Origin: Heterobilharzia americana
Taxonomy: Eukaryota > Platyhelminthes > Trematoda > Strigeidida > Schistosomatidae
Assembly: GCA_944470555.2 (NCBI GenBank)
Contig: OX104130.1
Location: 74,281,160 to 74,345,159, forward strand
Direction: 5' to 3'
Length of the DNA stretch: 64,000 nt
The position numbers were made by a program, and so were the translations under genes. Each line of letters begins with the position of its first letter. Position 1 is the first letter of the stretch. The notes under the pieces are model-generated. The model saw nothing but the letters and a program-made list of their open reading frames with translations. It ran no database searches and was not told the origin of the DNA. Of this stretch, positions 23,886 through 36,181 are shown piece by piece.

Positions 23886-24339
23886 AGTACCATAAATGAG
23901 AATATCAGCAATACTGAGACATTTGTATAAAAGCCTACAAGACAGTAACAGCTGATCAGTTCAACGGTGGAGATTTACAAGCTATAACATCAAAATATTG
24001 ACATATTGGCTGAAAGTTTAAGGTCAACTCAACAACAAATCTCAAGTCCAGAGAGAAGGCGGTTAGTGACATCGATAACGTGAACTTCTGTTACAGTACC
24101 CGGCCACTTTAATCCTGTAAATTCTAGAAAATGATGCAGTGAAGTAGAGGTTTATCACTTCGTATTCATACTGGTAGCATCAGTCTTTTTGTGAACTTGC
24201 TAACAAGTCCATTGTGAGACTACACCACTGATATTCTTTAATTAGTTAATTCGTAGACAATTTCAGAGATAAATTTAATTCACTTTATGGTTTATGGTGA
24301 TTTTTTATTTTTAAGATAGCAGTTATCATCATTTGACAA

Positions 24340-24450
24340 CGACTGGATGATCATAGAAAACCTGGGAGCACCGGTCAACTGTCACATCCTAGTATGCGAC
24401 TCTTCAGTACTATGCACCCACGACACCAATAACTTAAAAACAAAATCCCC
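24340..24450 (-). repeat. family A ribozyme SINE fragment, antisense
   Basis: Minus strand: CTGAAGA core and stem II GTCG/GGAT remain, but the 3' core is GTGA instead of GAAA. It faces the + strand copy at 24605, making another inverted pair. Confidence 0.6.
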
Positions 24451-24604
24451 ATTGACCTGAAACCGCACTACTGTATAGTGTTCATCACTGACAAGCTTCA
24501 AGTGAGCAGTCATGACCTGTAGGTTCAAATGGTCAGAGATGATTCGGATGTCAAGTGAAAACCATGGAGGATATTTACGCTGTATCGCATGGTGACAGAA
24601 GTAG

Positions 24605-24830
24605 AAAACTATGAAGCATTGACCTCAGACCCAGTGGCTGGGTGGTTAACGCGTTCACCGTGAAACCTGAAGGTCCAGAGTTCGAGCCCTTGTGAGGAGG
24701 GTTGCGGGTGTGTGCTGCTGAAGAGTCCCATTCTCGGATGAAACAGCTGTCCAGTACCCCCAAGTTCTCAGTGATTCTCCAACTGCTGTCAGTCCGTGAT
24801 GAATACTACCTTAAAAATAATAAACTGAAC
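24605..24830 (+). repeat. family A tRNA-derived SINE with hammerhead
   Basis: It starts with a tRNA-like head (CAGTGGCTGGGTGGTTAACG as A-box region, B-box-like GAGTTCGAGCCC), then the ribozyme at 24712-24757, then the family tail (CAACTGCTGTCAGTCCGTGATGAA region). The layout matches schistosome Sm-alpha retroposons, but the sequence is a separate family. Confidence 0.75.
24712..24757 (+). ncRNA. hammerhead ribozyme, apparently intact
   Basis: Stem I GTGCTG (24712-24717) pairs with CAGTAC (24752-24757), including one G-U. The core is CTGAAGA (24718-24724). Stem II GTCC/GGAT has one G-U and encloses CATTCTC. Then come GAAA (24740-24743), stem III AC/GU with an AGCT loop, and cleavage C at 24751. 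All conserved core bases (C3 to A9, G12 to A14, A15.1, U16.1, H17) are present. Confidence 0.8.
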
Positions 24831-25499
24831 AACTACAGACGACAGTAAAATGAACTAAAATGGCTTGAGAATGTAGAGAATTCGATGATCTTATTAAGTT
24901 AAAGACTACTAAAAGTTATGCAATAGGATAGGATGTCGCCAGTGCTTGTTTAGAGCTTAAAAAATATGCTAAGTATGTGAAAGAGGTGAAAGTGTTTTGA
25001 AAAAAGAATTTAAAAACATTTCAGTGATAAAACCGCTTGTTATGGTTCCTATGGCTAGGGGAAAGATAAGAAGAAAGTCGCTTTTTAATACGCTTGATAT
25101 AATTTTCCCCATAGGATGAACAGTACACAAAGAAACACCCAAAAAAGCTGTTTTCTGGGCTAGAGGTTCAGTTGGTAAACGTTTCAATGTCTTGCTAGAC
25201 ATCATTATCACCAGAGATTCACGAGAAAGTAAAGTAATAAGTTTGGCATGGATATTTATCACATGCTACTTTGCTTGAGTATAGTCTGAATGGTCGCATG
25301 GCGAGTAAGCGAAATTTAGTAACTCATCTTTGACTTTGCAACAATTATCGTTGAGATGAAAAGTGATAAACAGAGTCTGTAACATATAAACCTCAATAAA
25401 TGACGTCTGGCTACTTATATTTTCACTGAACGACGATTTCTTTTGAATGCCAAATAACTTCAATCAGCCACCTGCTTTGTCCGAGTGTCTGCTTATCTA
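24831..25499. other. intronic sequence, unassigned
   Basis: Minus-strand open pieces of 65-97 codons are seen, but no family is recognised. Confidence 0.35.
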
Positions 25500-26470
25500 A
25501 CGTTAGGGCCACAATTACTTGCTTACTGTGACTGGAGTTCCCCAAGGAGCCGTCCTTTCCTCTCATCCTTCCCCTTTCTTTATGCATGACTAACAATCTT
25601 CAGCTGGTATCAATTTCACTAAACATGCTGATGACCCAACAGTTTCTATATCTATCTCCTCTTCAGCAGATTGCTCCCAACTGAATGATTTCCTATCTAC
25701 TGTTAGACGATGGTTCTCCGAGAATAGTCTAATGCCTAATTCTTCAAAATGTCAGGCTACAAACCTTAGTTTTAAGAGTGAACATAAATTATGTAAACTG
25801 CTTAGTTCTCACGATTCTTGTTCTTTTGGTGGTTGCTCATTAGAGAATGTTAGAAGTGTGATTTATCTTGGTGTGTGTGTGTGGTATGGTCGGACCTTTC
25901 CTGGTCTTCCCACGTCTTACTAATTTCCAAAAGAATTTTTCGCCTTACCTTCTATATTAGGAAGCTGAGAGTATCTGGTATAACTCAGCCTCTCATCTTG
26001 TGTTCTATAAACCCTTGCATCTTGCCTGTCCTCCTCTACTGTTCCCCTTTATTCTTTCCCTGGTTGCTGAAAAAAGACTGTGCTATACTGCTTAGAACTT
26101 TGACGATTGTCAGTAGAATTAGTGGTGTGCCTATGAACCTTCCAGTTAAAACTGTTGTGGACAAACATATTAGCTCATGTAAACATCTGACAAGAGTTAT
26201 TTCATCAGATGACCAGCATGCTCATTACTGAAAGCTCCGAGGGTGTTTGTTATCTGGAAAGACAAGGAGCAAGTACACAAGACTTTATGCATATGCTATT
26301 GAATATAAATCTCTACAATACCGTATTTAGCTCATCTGCTTCGTGATGAAGAAAGTATTAGAAATGAACTAAAGAATCAACCTCTGTTTTTGAAAGAAAA
26401 CTAACTGTAGATGAGCGTGTTACTTTTTTCACGTATTATGAATGTAATTGCTAATGTAACTGTCTACCTA
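25500..26470 (+). pseudogene. CR1-like LINE reverse transcriptase relic
   Basis: TVTGVPQGAVLS (about 25528) is RT motif B and NFTKHADDPTVS (about 25610) is the YADD box with Y changed to H. They are followed by FLSTVRRWFSENSLMPNSSKCQ (pieces), the YLGV-type segment, and a thumb part ending SRISGVPMNLPVKTVVD and HLTRVISSDDQHAH. The order is that of CR1/Jockey RT. Frameshifts break it. Confidence 0.75.
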
Positions 26471-28031
26471 AATTGACTGTGCATTTTGAAGAAAGTTGTG
26501 GATAGAGTGAATATTCTTATATTTTCTTCATATAATTTATTATTATTGTAGTGAAAGTATGAATAATAGTGCTGAATTTAGCATAAATAAACTACATGAA
26601 TCTCTTCACATGAACCCATACTTACTCATATCATATGTAAAGTCTCCTTGGGCGAAAATGTTATCGTCGTTTATTCATGCTTAAAATGGGATCTAGTAGC
26701 ATGTTGTAAAAGTGTTGGTCAGTGAGACTGCTACAAAGAAAAATTTAATGAAAATGAAATATTCAGCATATCTCTAGGTAATTATATGCTTATGAAATGG
26801 TTTTGATGGATTGAAAATGGACTTAAGGAGGATGAGAAGAGAAGGTGCTTACTAATGAGGCCTGAGATGTTAAGTTGCAGTGGATTCAACTAGTTGTTCG
26901 AAGTTATTACTTACGATTTTGATAGAACGCAAATGCTACTTAGAGGCTTCTTTACTGTTAAAAAAAGACTACTGAACTCTTTGCGATACTTTGTTCGTTA
27001 TCTTGGAAGTTACCTGGACTGAATTTAATCAAGCATTTGGAAATGAAGTTATCCTTACTGTGTACCACATTGATATGAGACTTTTCTGACCGTTGTGTAA
27101 CCGTTAATTTCATTAGGTTGAACCTATCAAGTGTTAATACAAACGTTTTGTATGGTTAGCGAATCTTAAGTGACTGACTTTGACAGTAGGCGGTTGAAAA
27201 CTGGGATAAAAACCGAAGTTCATGACTTGCTCTTTCTCTTTATTCTTAATCTGGTTGGCTAAATGACCACCATATATGTGAGGATATGAGAACTATGTCG
27301 AATGTCATTGACACAGACTGGTGACTCATACTTGTTTTATCAAAGACGGAACCATTAAACAGGAAAGCTACACAGTAGAGCATGATACTGTTTCAAACGG
27401 TACTACATACGGTAAAACACACTGTAGGGACATCATGAAGCATCTGTTCTTACATGAAACTTAACGAGCAAACTGTGGTTTAGTGCAGACAATAGTCAAA
27501 TAAATAATAGGGTATGAAGTAGTTAATTGTAAAAGGAGTCATTGTGATACCTTTAACACTTGTGATGATTAGTAGTCTCAGTAAAATCTAGCCAATAATA
27601 ACAGAGCATGCAAAGTTTCCGTACCACTATGATTTTGTATGGAGAATTAATCCTGTAGATCAGCTATCTAAATTTACGAAGGACTTCAAAAACAAGCTTC
27701 CAATTAGTTATTCAAAGAGTTCAGATACTTTAAAAACGCTGGGGAATATTTGAAGATCAGTATGCTTGATTGTTCAGTTAGAGTTGTCTTCTAATCTAGA
27801 GATTTCGGTTGGTGAATGTTCCACTCTCATTCTAGATATTGTCATCAGTGGGTGAGAACTTCACGATGGAGTGAAGTAATTTGACTGTACATAGATATTT
27901 ATAATATGCTACTTTCCCCGAACCCAATCCGACAGGTTGTTTGGTGAGTTTGTCCATTTGTGTTTAGCCTAATCAGTCAACATTTTACCCCAGGCTTCTT
28001 GAGAGAGCTGTGCAGTTATTTTTCATTTTCT
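26471..28031. other. intronic sequence, unassigned
   Basis: I see no coding, RNA or repeat signature I can name. Confidence 0.4.
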
Positions 28032-28043
28032 AACTTTGTACAG

Positions 28044-31000
28044 GAACCTCGCCTGGTTAACTAGTTTACTAGTTACTAGCCGGTCCTAAGCCCCGGTAAA
28101 GAGGGAAGGTTGGACATAGGGCTAGCAACCCTACCCCGTAAAACAAATCTAACCGCTAAACAAACTTCAAAGCACAAACAAAATATAAAAAATGAAAACA
28201 AACTTATTCCCCGCTGGAATCGGAGAGACGAAATGACGCCAGTTGGTGAAAGCCTTCGGGAAGCCAATTGGCCGATGTGTCTTCTCTCTCTCGATGAAAG
28301 CGAAAGTAAACGTGGGGACATGGAATGTCCGCACGATGTTTGAACCCAGTAAGGCAGCCCAGATTGCAAAGGAGATGAGAAGGTATCACATCGAAGTGCT
28401 TGGGATTTGCGAAAGCAGATGGAATGGGAGTGGACTCTCCAAACTATCAACTGGAGAATCAATAATCTACTCCGATATTGTCACCCAGACGCCAACCACG
28501 AGCACACTGAGTTATGGAGTGGCTATCATGATGTCCTCAAGAGCATCGAAGGCTCTCTCTCTTGCAGTGGGAACCAATCTCCTCCAGGATCATGACAGCA
28601 AGATTCAACTCAAAAGGAAGAAAGGTCACAATCATACAATGTTATGCACCTACAAATAATGCAGAGCAAGAGAAAAAGGAGGATTTCTACAGACAACTTC
28701 AATCAACACTGGACAAGACGTCAGTTGGCGATATCAAGATTCTAATGGGCGACATGAATGCCAAACTGGGAGGGGACAACACGGGAAGAGAACTAACCAT
28801 GGGTCGAGAGGCACTAGGTGAAATGAATGAGAATGGAGAATTGTTTGCAGAATTCTGCGCATTCAACGATTTGGTGATTGGAGGCAGTGTGTTCAGGCAC
28901 AAAGATATCCACAAAGCGAGCGACATGGATTTCACCAGATGGACACACTAAAAATCAAATCGACTTTATCTCAATCTCAAGAAAATGGAGACGCAGTCTA
29001 CTTAACACAAGGTCAAGAAGAGGAGCAGATGTAGGTTCAGACCACTCACCATCTGGTGCAAGGAACCTTCCAAATCAAGTTAAAAGCCTTCAAGGAAGCT
29101 GGTGATAGACGTCAACCCAAGTACAACACTCGGAAACTGAAGGATGAAACTACAAAGGAGATCTTCAAGGCAGCCATCAAGACAAAATGGGAGACATCGA
29201 GGAACATCCGTGAAGAAACCTGTGTGGAAGAACACTGAAAGTCTTTGAAAGCTATGTGGAAAGAAACCTGCACAACAGTATTAGGAAGGAAGAAGGTGGA
29301 AGACAAGGAATGGATCTCGACAGATACCTGGAAGCTGATAGAGGAGAGGAGGATGGTGAAGCAGAAGATAAACCAGTGCAAGGATGCTCAACGACAAGAG
29401 GAACTGAGCACAATGTATAAAACACTGGACAAAGAAGTGAAGAAGAGTGCATGCAAAGACAAAAGACACTTCTACGAAACACTGGCAAGTGAAGCAGAAC
29501 AGGCTGCAGGTAAGAGAGACCTGACGACATTATATCAAATAACCAGGTTGCTATCAGGGAAGAGACCAACACAGATGAAACCAATAAAAGATGAAGAAGG
29601 GAATTTAATTACAAAAGAAGAGAAACAGAGGAAACGATGGGCCGACCACTTCAAGAAGCTCTTGAATCGACCACCACCTACACTTCGTCCAGAAATACCA
29701 CCTGCAGCCGCTGAACTACAAGTGAACATAAATCCCCCAACGAAAATGTAAGTCCTGAAAGCCATAAAGCTACTGAAATGTGGGAAAGCAGCAGGACCAG
29801 ATGGGATACCGCCAGAAGCACTGAGAACAGATGCAGAGACAACAGCGGCCATGCTCACACCACTATTGCAGAAGGTGTGGAAGGAAGAGAAGGTACCTGA
29901 CGATTGGAAGAAGGGTTACCTTGTCAAACTTCCGAAGAAGGGAGACCTCAGTGTTTGCAAGAACTGGCGCAGAATCACTCTCCTGTCCACCCAGAGCAAG
30001 TAAAATATTAAGCCGCATCATCCTGGAGAGGCTAAGGGATGCACTGGATTCAAAACTACGACCGGAACAGGCAGGCTTCAGGAAGTACAAATCATGTGCA
30101 GACCAAATTGCGACGCTTCGTATCATCATAGAACAGAGCATAGAATGGCAATCAGCTCTCTACCTCACCTCAACTTCATCGACTTTGAGAAGGCCTTTGA
30201 CAGCGTCGACCGACAGGTAATTTGGAAACTGCTTCAATACTACGGAGTACCGCAAACCTTTATCCGCCTCATTCAACAACTATATGAAGATGCCACATGC
30301 CAAGTAATCCACAATGGGAAGCTCAGTGATGCCTTTGAAGTGAAGACAGGAGTGAAACAAGGTTGCCTACTATCCCCCATGATATTCTTGATTGACTTGA
30401 AGATCTGCAGGCAAAAACTAACAAGTTGATAGAAGAGGCAGCGAAGACGGGACTTCAGGTGAATATAGAGAAGACAGAAGTGATGAAGATACCGCACCAC
30501 CACCATCAACAACAACAACAAACTCCAGTCACCACCAACGGGAGAAACTTGAAGGAAGTAACCTCCTTCACTTATCTAGGAAGCACTGTTTCAACTACAG
30601 GCGGGACGGACGAGGACGTCAAAGTCAGAATCGGAAAGACAGCAAGACAGGCGTTCATTAGCCTGAAACCAGTGTGGAGATCTTCTGCACTCAGCATGCG
30701 GAACAAGATACGGATTTTCAACACCAACGTCAAGTCAGTGCTCTTGTATGGCTCAGAGACTTGGCGCGCCACGAAAGGCATTTCCAAGAAACTACAGACA
30801 TTCATCAACAACTGCTTACGCTCGCTGCTGAAGGTCAGATGGCCAGAAAGAATAAGCAACAAGGAACTCTGGGAACGAACCAACCAAGAACCTATCACGC
30901 AACAAATATGCAGAAAGAAGTGGAGATGGATTGGGCATGCACTGAGAAGGCCGACTGAGGACATCACGCTCCAGGCCAGGCACTCGAGTGGAATCCCCAT

Positions 31001-31185
31001 GGGAAGCGACGAGTTGGACGTCCGAGGGTGACATGGAGGAGGTCGTGCGAGGAGGAAATGAGAGCTTGTGGGCTGTCGTGGAACCAGGTTCAAAAGATCT
31101 CGGAGAACAGAGGTCACTGGAGACGTGCTACTGAAGCCGTATGTTCCACTAGGAACCCTAGGGACTAATAATAATAATAATAATG
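28044..31185 (+). mobile_element. full-length RTE-clade LINE, copy 3, with internal deletion
   Basis: Bounded by AACTTTGTACAG at 28032-28043 and 31186-31197. It starts (G)AACCTCGCCTGG and ends in a TAA tail. It is nearly identical to copies 1 and 2 but about 100 bp shorter, because a piece of the RT is missing near 30393. Confidence 0.93.
28294..31030 (+). pseudogene. RTE endonuclease/reverse transcriptase, frameshifted and deleted (copy 3)
   Basis: It has the same endonuclease and RT pieces and the same shared frameshifts as copies 1 and 2. In addition, MIFLI is joined directly to the sequence of LEDLQAK, so the catalytic FADD motif is gone; the join keeps an open frame only briefly. An extra stop at about 29236 (W to TGA in EEHWKS) and TAA at 29749 add to the damage. 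Confidence 0.88.
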
Positions 31186-31419
31186 AACTTTGTACAGAAG
31201 CGTGATGGATGTGAAATCCTCGATCGGAAGTTACACTTCTTCAGTATTCAGATGACCAAGTCGAACTTCACCTATTAGGCTTCATATAAATTCAGTTTTT
31301 AAGTCAAGTGAATTACTCTGATGTGTATGTACTACTACTACTACTACTACTACCTACTACTCACTATTTTATGTTAACTGTTTTTATCTGGGTTTTCTTT
31401 TGGCATAAATTTGAAAAAG

Positions 31420-31526
31420 GCGAAACATGATCAAGATGAGAATAAATCCAGGCAAGAAATTGAACATTTATTACATGCTTCACGTAAATCAGTTGGTTCA
31501 GATCAACCACTTACATATACATCACG
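31420..31526 (+). CDS. TRPM channel exon (linker before S1)
   Basis: The acceptor AG at 31418-31419 follows a T-rich tract, and donor GTAATT starts at 31527. It encodes a charged, probably flexible linker: AKHDQDENKSRQEIEHLL, then a serine-rich end. The phase is 0 in and 2 out; the terminal CG is completed by A of exon 36182 to give Arg. The linker itself is not conserved, so support comes from phase, splice sites and position. Confidence 0.65.
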
Positions 31527-33499
31527 GTAATTTCAAAATTTTATTATGTTAGACTGAAATTTTTATATTTAATCCAGATATACTTTCATGTTACAGAACT
31601 TCACACTACTTAACTTCCGATGTAAACCAGCAACCGTTTCGAAGGCTTTCATCCTTATGCGTCATAAATTAAACGCTATGTAGTCACTTTTTGAAACTCA
31701 ATACAAAGTGTTACGAAAGTACTTCGAACTAAATCTTGAGCACCCTTGTAATGAAAGGCTTGATAAACTGATGTTACAGCCTGGTACAATCATGTGATTT
31801 CTTGTTTGCTTTCCAACTCATGATTAGTTTCACCGATAGTTTTCACCCTTTGTAATATAAACTTACGCACACCCATACAAGCATCAAGAATGTGGTTCCC
31901 ACTTCCAACATTCATTCTTCTTTTCAGTTATCTCTTATTTATGGATGCATACGCATTTCTGAAATTATAACTCGGAAAATAAAGTGAGTAAATTTTCACA
32001 TAGACGATAGAATAATACATATTAAATAACTTTCAATAAATGATAACTACTTAAGGACTTTAAATCATACGGTAGCCAATGAATTATCAGATGGAAGCAT
32101 ATATAATGAGCTCCTTACTATAAATACTAAAAAGGAAGTCCTGAGCCAAATATCTTCTAAAAAAGTGAAATGATCCAAGCAGTTATATTTATATGAGTTT
32201 CATATGTTCCTTCGCTTTAATCATAGTAGTTGAAACCCATCAATGGAACATACTTTAACTTTCGAAAAGATCCGTCACTGGTGACTTTTGTGTTTTCACA
32301 TCCAAAGTAAACAGTACTGTTGACATTTGGTTGTTGTGTGTTAAGGTAGGTTAGGTTTCCTCGATATTGAAGGGGGTGGCTTTTCTGTAATCTGCATCTT
32401 CGATCAAGCAGAAGTCTCTGTATACACACCTTTCTTACAATATCAAGTTGTGTAATTATCATCAAATTCAAAAGTATTACTCAAATAGAGCGCTGAATTA
32501 TAACTTAGTTCCTGAAAGTTCTATTGACTTTGAGTCCTGAAATGTAAACATTAGTCTATTATCCGTATGATATGAACACTATTCACCACTGTAGACTAAG
32601 ATTTTGATGCTGCGAAGCGCTAGTCATAATAGGTTCAAAGTGTACAACCAAAATAATGAAAGAGTGAAGGAAAACATGAGCAAATTCGATCAATAGATAG
32701 TTTTAGTTCTTTTTTAACCAACAAGGCTTTAGCACAGGACGAAATGGATATACTACATTTTGATTCGATACACTGAAATACTGATAATTTAAAAATGCTT
32801 CTTATGAATGGCTTCAAAAGAACTTCAGTCAAAATATTCCAGTCGTATGCCCTTCAAACACCATATATTAAATGGAGTACTCTGCTGAAGTATGTAAACG
32901 AACAGTATGTGTCTACATTATAAAACTGTCATTCATTTGATATGAACAATTTCATATGAGTACTATTTAAATTTGAATATTTATTCCACAACCCTCGCTT
33001 CCCTTATCTTTAAAAAGAATTCACTGAAACAATGGGTTGTACGTTTTGTCACTTGACAGCTATCAGCTTTTGATGATGAAAAACTTGAGGTCAGCAATTA
33101 GTACCTGACTATGTGGTTAGTAGAAAAAGTGGTTCATTTGGTAAATAAGACAGAGGCTATTCTTCACTGTTGCTAGTACTTTCAATATACAAACTGTTAT
33201 GTTTTTGCATGGATATAACACGCACACGTTTCTGACAGCTAACTTCATATTCCAGTTCCATTGAAGCTAACCCCGGGACGAAATACAGAGGAAGATTGAA
33301 CTGGATGGGACAGTCTTTTACCTCCACGAAGAAGTTAGTTAACCCGAAAATACTTCAAACTTCAAACTTTGTGTTGTAGAATTAGTGAACGGTGGTTCGT
33401 TGGGTTCTACGTCTGTCTTATTGGGATACGTTCTGAGTTTGGAATGGTCACAATTATCTTCTCGGTTCTGAAAAACCTGAAAGGATAGAGATACGAATA
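31527..33499. other. intronic sequence, unassigned
   Basis: No recognised coding or RNA feature. There is a short (CTA)n run just before, at about 31328-31355. Confidence 0.35.
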
Positions 33500-34185
33500 T
33501 GAATTAATCTGGTCTCAAGGTAGTATTACTGCATCTGATCTCGGGAAAACTTCTCGAGTACAGCCCATCGGCACCATAGGACTCAAGGTGTCCGTCTAAC
33601 CTTCTTTTAAAAGCATCATGGTATGGGACTGTAACAACTACTGAAGGAAGGGAGTTCTACAGTTTACAGACCCTAACCGCAAATGAGTTAGCACGGATCT
33701 TTGTACGTTCTCTCTCATGCTCTATTCTTTAGCGGGTGACCCCTCAGGTCGCGTTTTCGATTAAAGCTTAGAAGGGATCTGTTGGGATGGAGGGGATTTT
33801 GGGAGATGTGGTACATAATGATCATATCCTCTCTGATCCTCCGGTATTGTACTAGGTGCAGCTGAAGAGCAACTAAGCCGTTTGGGTACCGTTTGTGCCG
33901 TAACCCAATCACTTCCTTTGTAGCTCCTCTCTGTACCGGTTCTAGGATGGTTATGGCCTCTTTCAAGTTTGGGGAGATCACAAGCGAATTTTTTCTAGAT
34001 GAGGGCGAATGCATAGAGCATACACTGTGGTGAAAAAAGGAGTTAGACCCCCTAAAGTTCGCGAGAGAAACCCCAGGATTCCATAAGCCCTGTTGGCTGC
34101 AAGGCGACAGTGGACTTATTGTATATGCATGATATATAACCTTAATCAGAATAAGGGACATTGACGTAGTAAAAGCAAGCACTAA
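33500..34185 (-). pseudogene. CR1-like LINE C-terminal relic, antisense
   Basis: Minus strand reads PVQRGATKEVIGLRHKRYP, then LHLVQYRRIREDMIIMYHI, then (frameshift) RANSFAVRVCKL with a stop where W is expected, NSLPSVVVTVP, DAFKRRLDGHLE and a natural end about 33510. This is the 'QRRATK...LRxLxYPxRL...RRxRGDLI...WNSLP...FKRxLD' ending of CR1-clade RT proteins. Confidence 0.8.
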
Positions 34186-34607
34186 ACAATCAGAAAATTA
34201 CCATGAAAATGATGGAAAATGAATTACTGGCCTTGCCACAAAAATGGCAGTAAAAATAAAATTTGAAAATTTTTAGGTTAAAAAGCAACGTTGAATGCAA
34301 ATCTGTGGTCTTCCAATAAAAAGTGTCGAACATAGGAGATTATTAAACACTGACTGAATGCCAACTCAGCTTCAATTAACGAAACGACATCAAATACATC
34401 AGGTAGCCAATCAAAGCAAAGTAGTTAATTATGACTGAAAACATCAGTTACTCACAAGTAGTATGATTTTATTATCGAGAAAGTGTTACGGCAAACTCTC
34501 GTGTACAGAAGAAAAGATAGACGCCTAAAAACGTGGAATCTAAGTTTACCACTCTCTGCTGACAATCATTGGTTACTTACTGTGAATTTCCATTCATCGA
34601 ATCGGTG

Positions 34608-35634
34608 ATTCTAATAGAACAGAGTAAAGAATGGCAGTCAAATCTCTACCTCAACTTCATCGACTTTGAAAAGGCCTTCGACAAAGTCGACTGAGAGGTA
34701 ATTTGGCAGCTGCTTCAACACTACGGAATACCATAAACCTTTACCAATCTCATTTAGCAGCTGTATGAAAAGGCTACATTCCAAGTAATCCACAATGGGA
34801 AGCTCAGTGACTCCTCTAAAGTGAAGTCAGGAGTAAGACAAAACTGCCTACTATCACCGATGATCTTCCTGATTGTGCTGCACTGGATCATGCAACAAAC
34901 CGCAAAGAATGAGAAGAGGGGCATACGCTGGCCGATGATGATCTATGATTATTGTCTTGTCGCACAAACTCGAAGACGCACAGGCGAAAACTAACAAGTT
35001 GACAGAAGAAGCGAGGCAGAGAACACCGAACTTCCTTCAGGTGAAAGTAGAGAAGATGGAGATGATGAAATAACCCAACCAACAGCAACAAGCACTAATC
35101 ACCATTAACGGGATAAAACCAAAGGAAGCAATCTCTTTCACCTATCTAAGCAGCATCGTTTCAACTACAGGCGCCACAAGGACAGACGAGGATGTCAAAA
35201 CTATGATCGGAAAAGCCAGACTAGCTTTCATTAATTTGAAATTAGTGTGGAGGTCTATTACACTCAGCAAAAAGAACAAGACCCGTATTTTTAACACTAA
35301 TGTCAGCCAAGTCAGTGCTTCTGTATGATGGTTGGGAGACTTGATGCGTTACGAAAAGCATTTCTAACAAACCACAGACATTCACCAACAGCTACCTACG
35401 CTCGATACCGTTCGCAGACATCACTTGCCAGGCCAGGCCGTCCAGTGGAATCCAAAAGGGAAACAACTGGTTGGGCGTCGGAGGCAAGGGTGACATGGAG
35501 ACCATATGAAGAAGAAATGAAAGCTTGTGGGCAGTGGTGTAGCCAGGTTGAAAAGACTGGAGAGAAGACAGTGCAATGGAGATGTGCTACTGAAGCCGTA
35601 TGTTCCACTAGAAACCCAAGGGGGAAAAATAATT
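34608..35634 (+). mobile_element. RTE family A fragment, older subfamily
   Basis: It covers RT motif A to the 3' end (ACCCAAGGG). Unlike the three young copies it has LYLNFIDFEKAFD without the five extra bases, so it branched off before that insertion or belongs to a lineage that kept the frame. Stops and a deletion around the FADD motif make it dead. Confidence 0.8.
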
Positions 35635-35950
35635 CCATAGCTTTAAATTGTGGACATGAGTTTCTGTTTCACACCTATATGAAGCCTAACTTGTCAATGT
35701 TACCGAACAATGTATAACGCAGTGATCTACTGTACTTGTAACGTCGACTTTCATTACTGGTGTAAGCAGTTTTTAGGTAGATTGCAAATCTTTCTCTAGA
35801 AACGTTTTAAGTCTTTAATCTGAACAGAATTTTATCATCTAGTCACTAAACTGTAGTTCAGTAACCGTTGTGTTTGATATTGTAATCAATTTACAATATG
35901 GCTACATCTGTGATACTGGACTCTGATAATCTTGCTTCGTTTCCATATGA

Positions 35951-36016
35951 AGTGGACAAGAGATACTGCTGATGAGACCTAAACATTAGGGCGAAACACA
36001 TGTCTACTGCTTCTTG
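35951..36016 (+). ncRNA. candidate hammerhead ribozyme, PLE-like type
   Basis: CTGATGA at 35969-35975, a strong stem II (CCTAA at 35978-35982 with TTAGG at 35986-35990, plus an outer G-C), GAAA at 35993-35996, a two-pair stem III AC/GU with an ACAT loop, and cleavage C at 36004. Stem I near the core is weak; an outer helix CAAGA (35957-35961) with TCTTG (36012-36016) may close it. The stem III layout resembles hammerheads reported in PLE pseudo-LTRs. Confidence 0.6.
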
Positions 36017-36181
36017 TTTCCAAATGGTGCTTCAATTGGTATGGTTGTAGAATGAAAAATGCTTTTTAAACTAAAAGGAATCTTTCATAAACCTCAAAAT
36101 TGAATCTGACATGAAACATTGGACTACTGTTTATTTTAAACATTGAATGTGTCGTTTCATTTCTTTCTTTATATATTTTAG

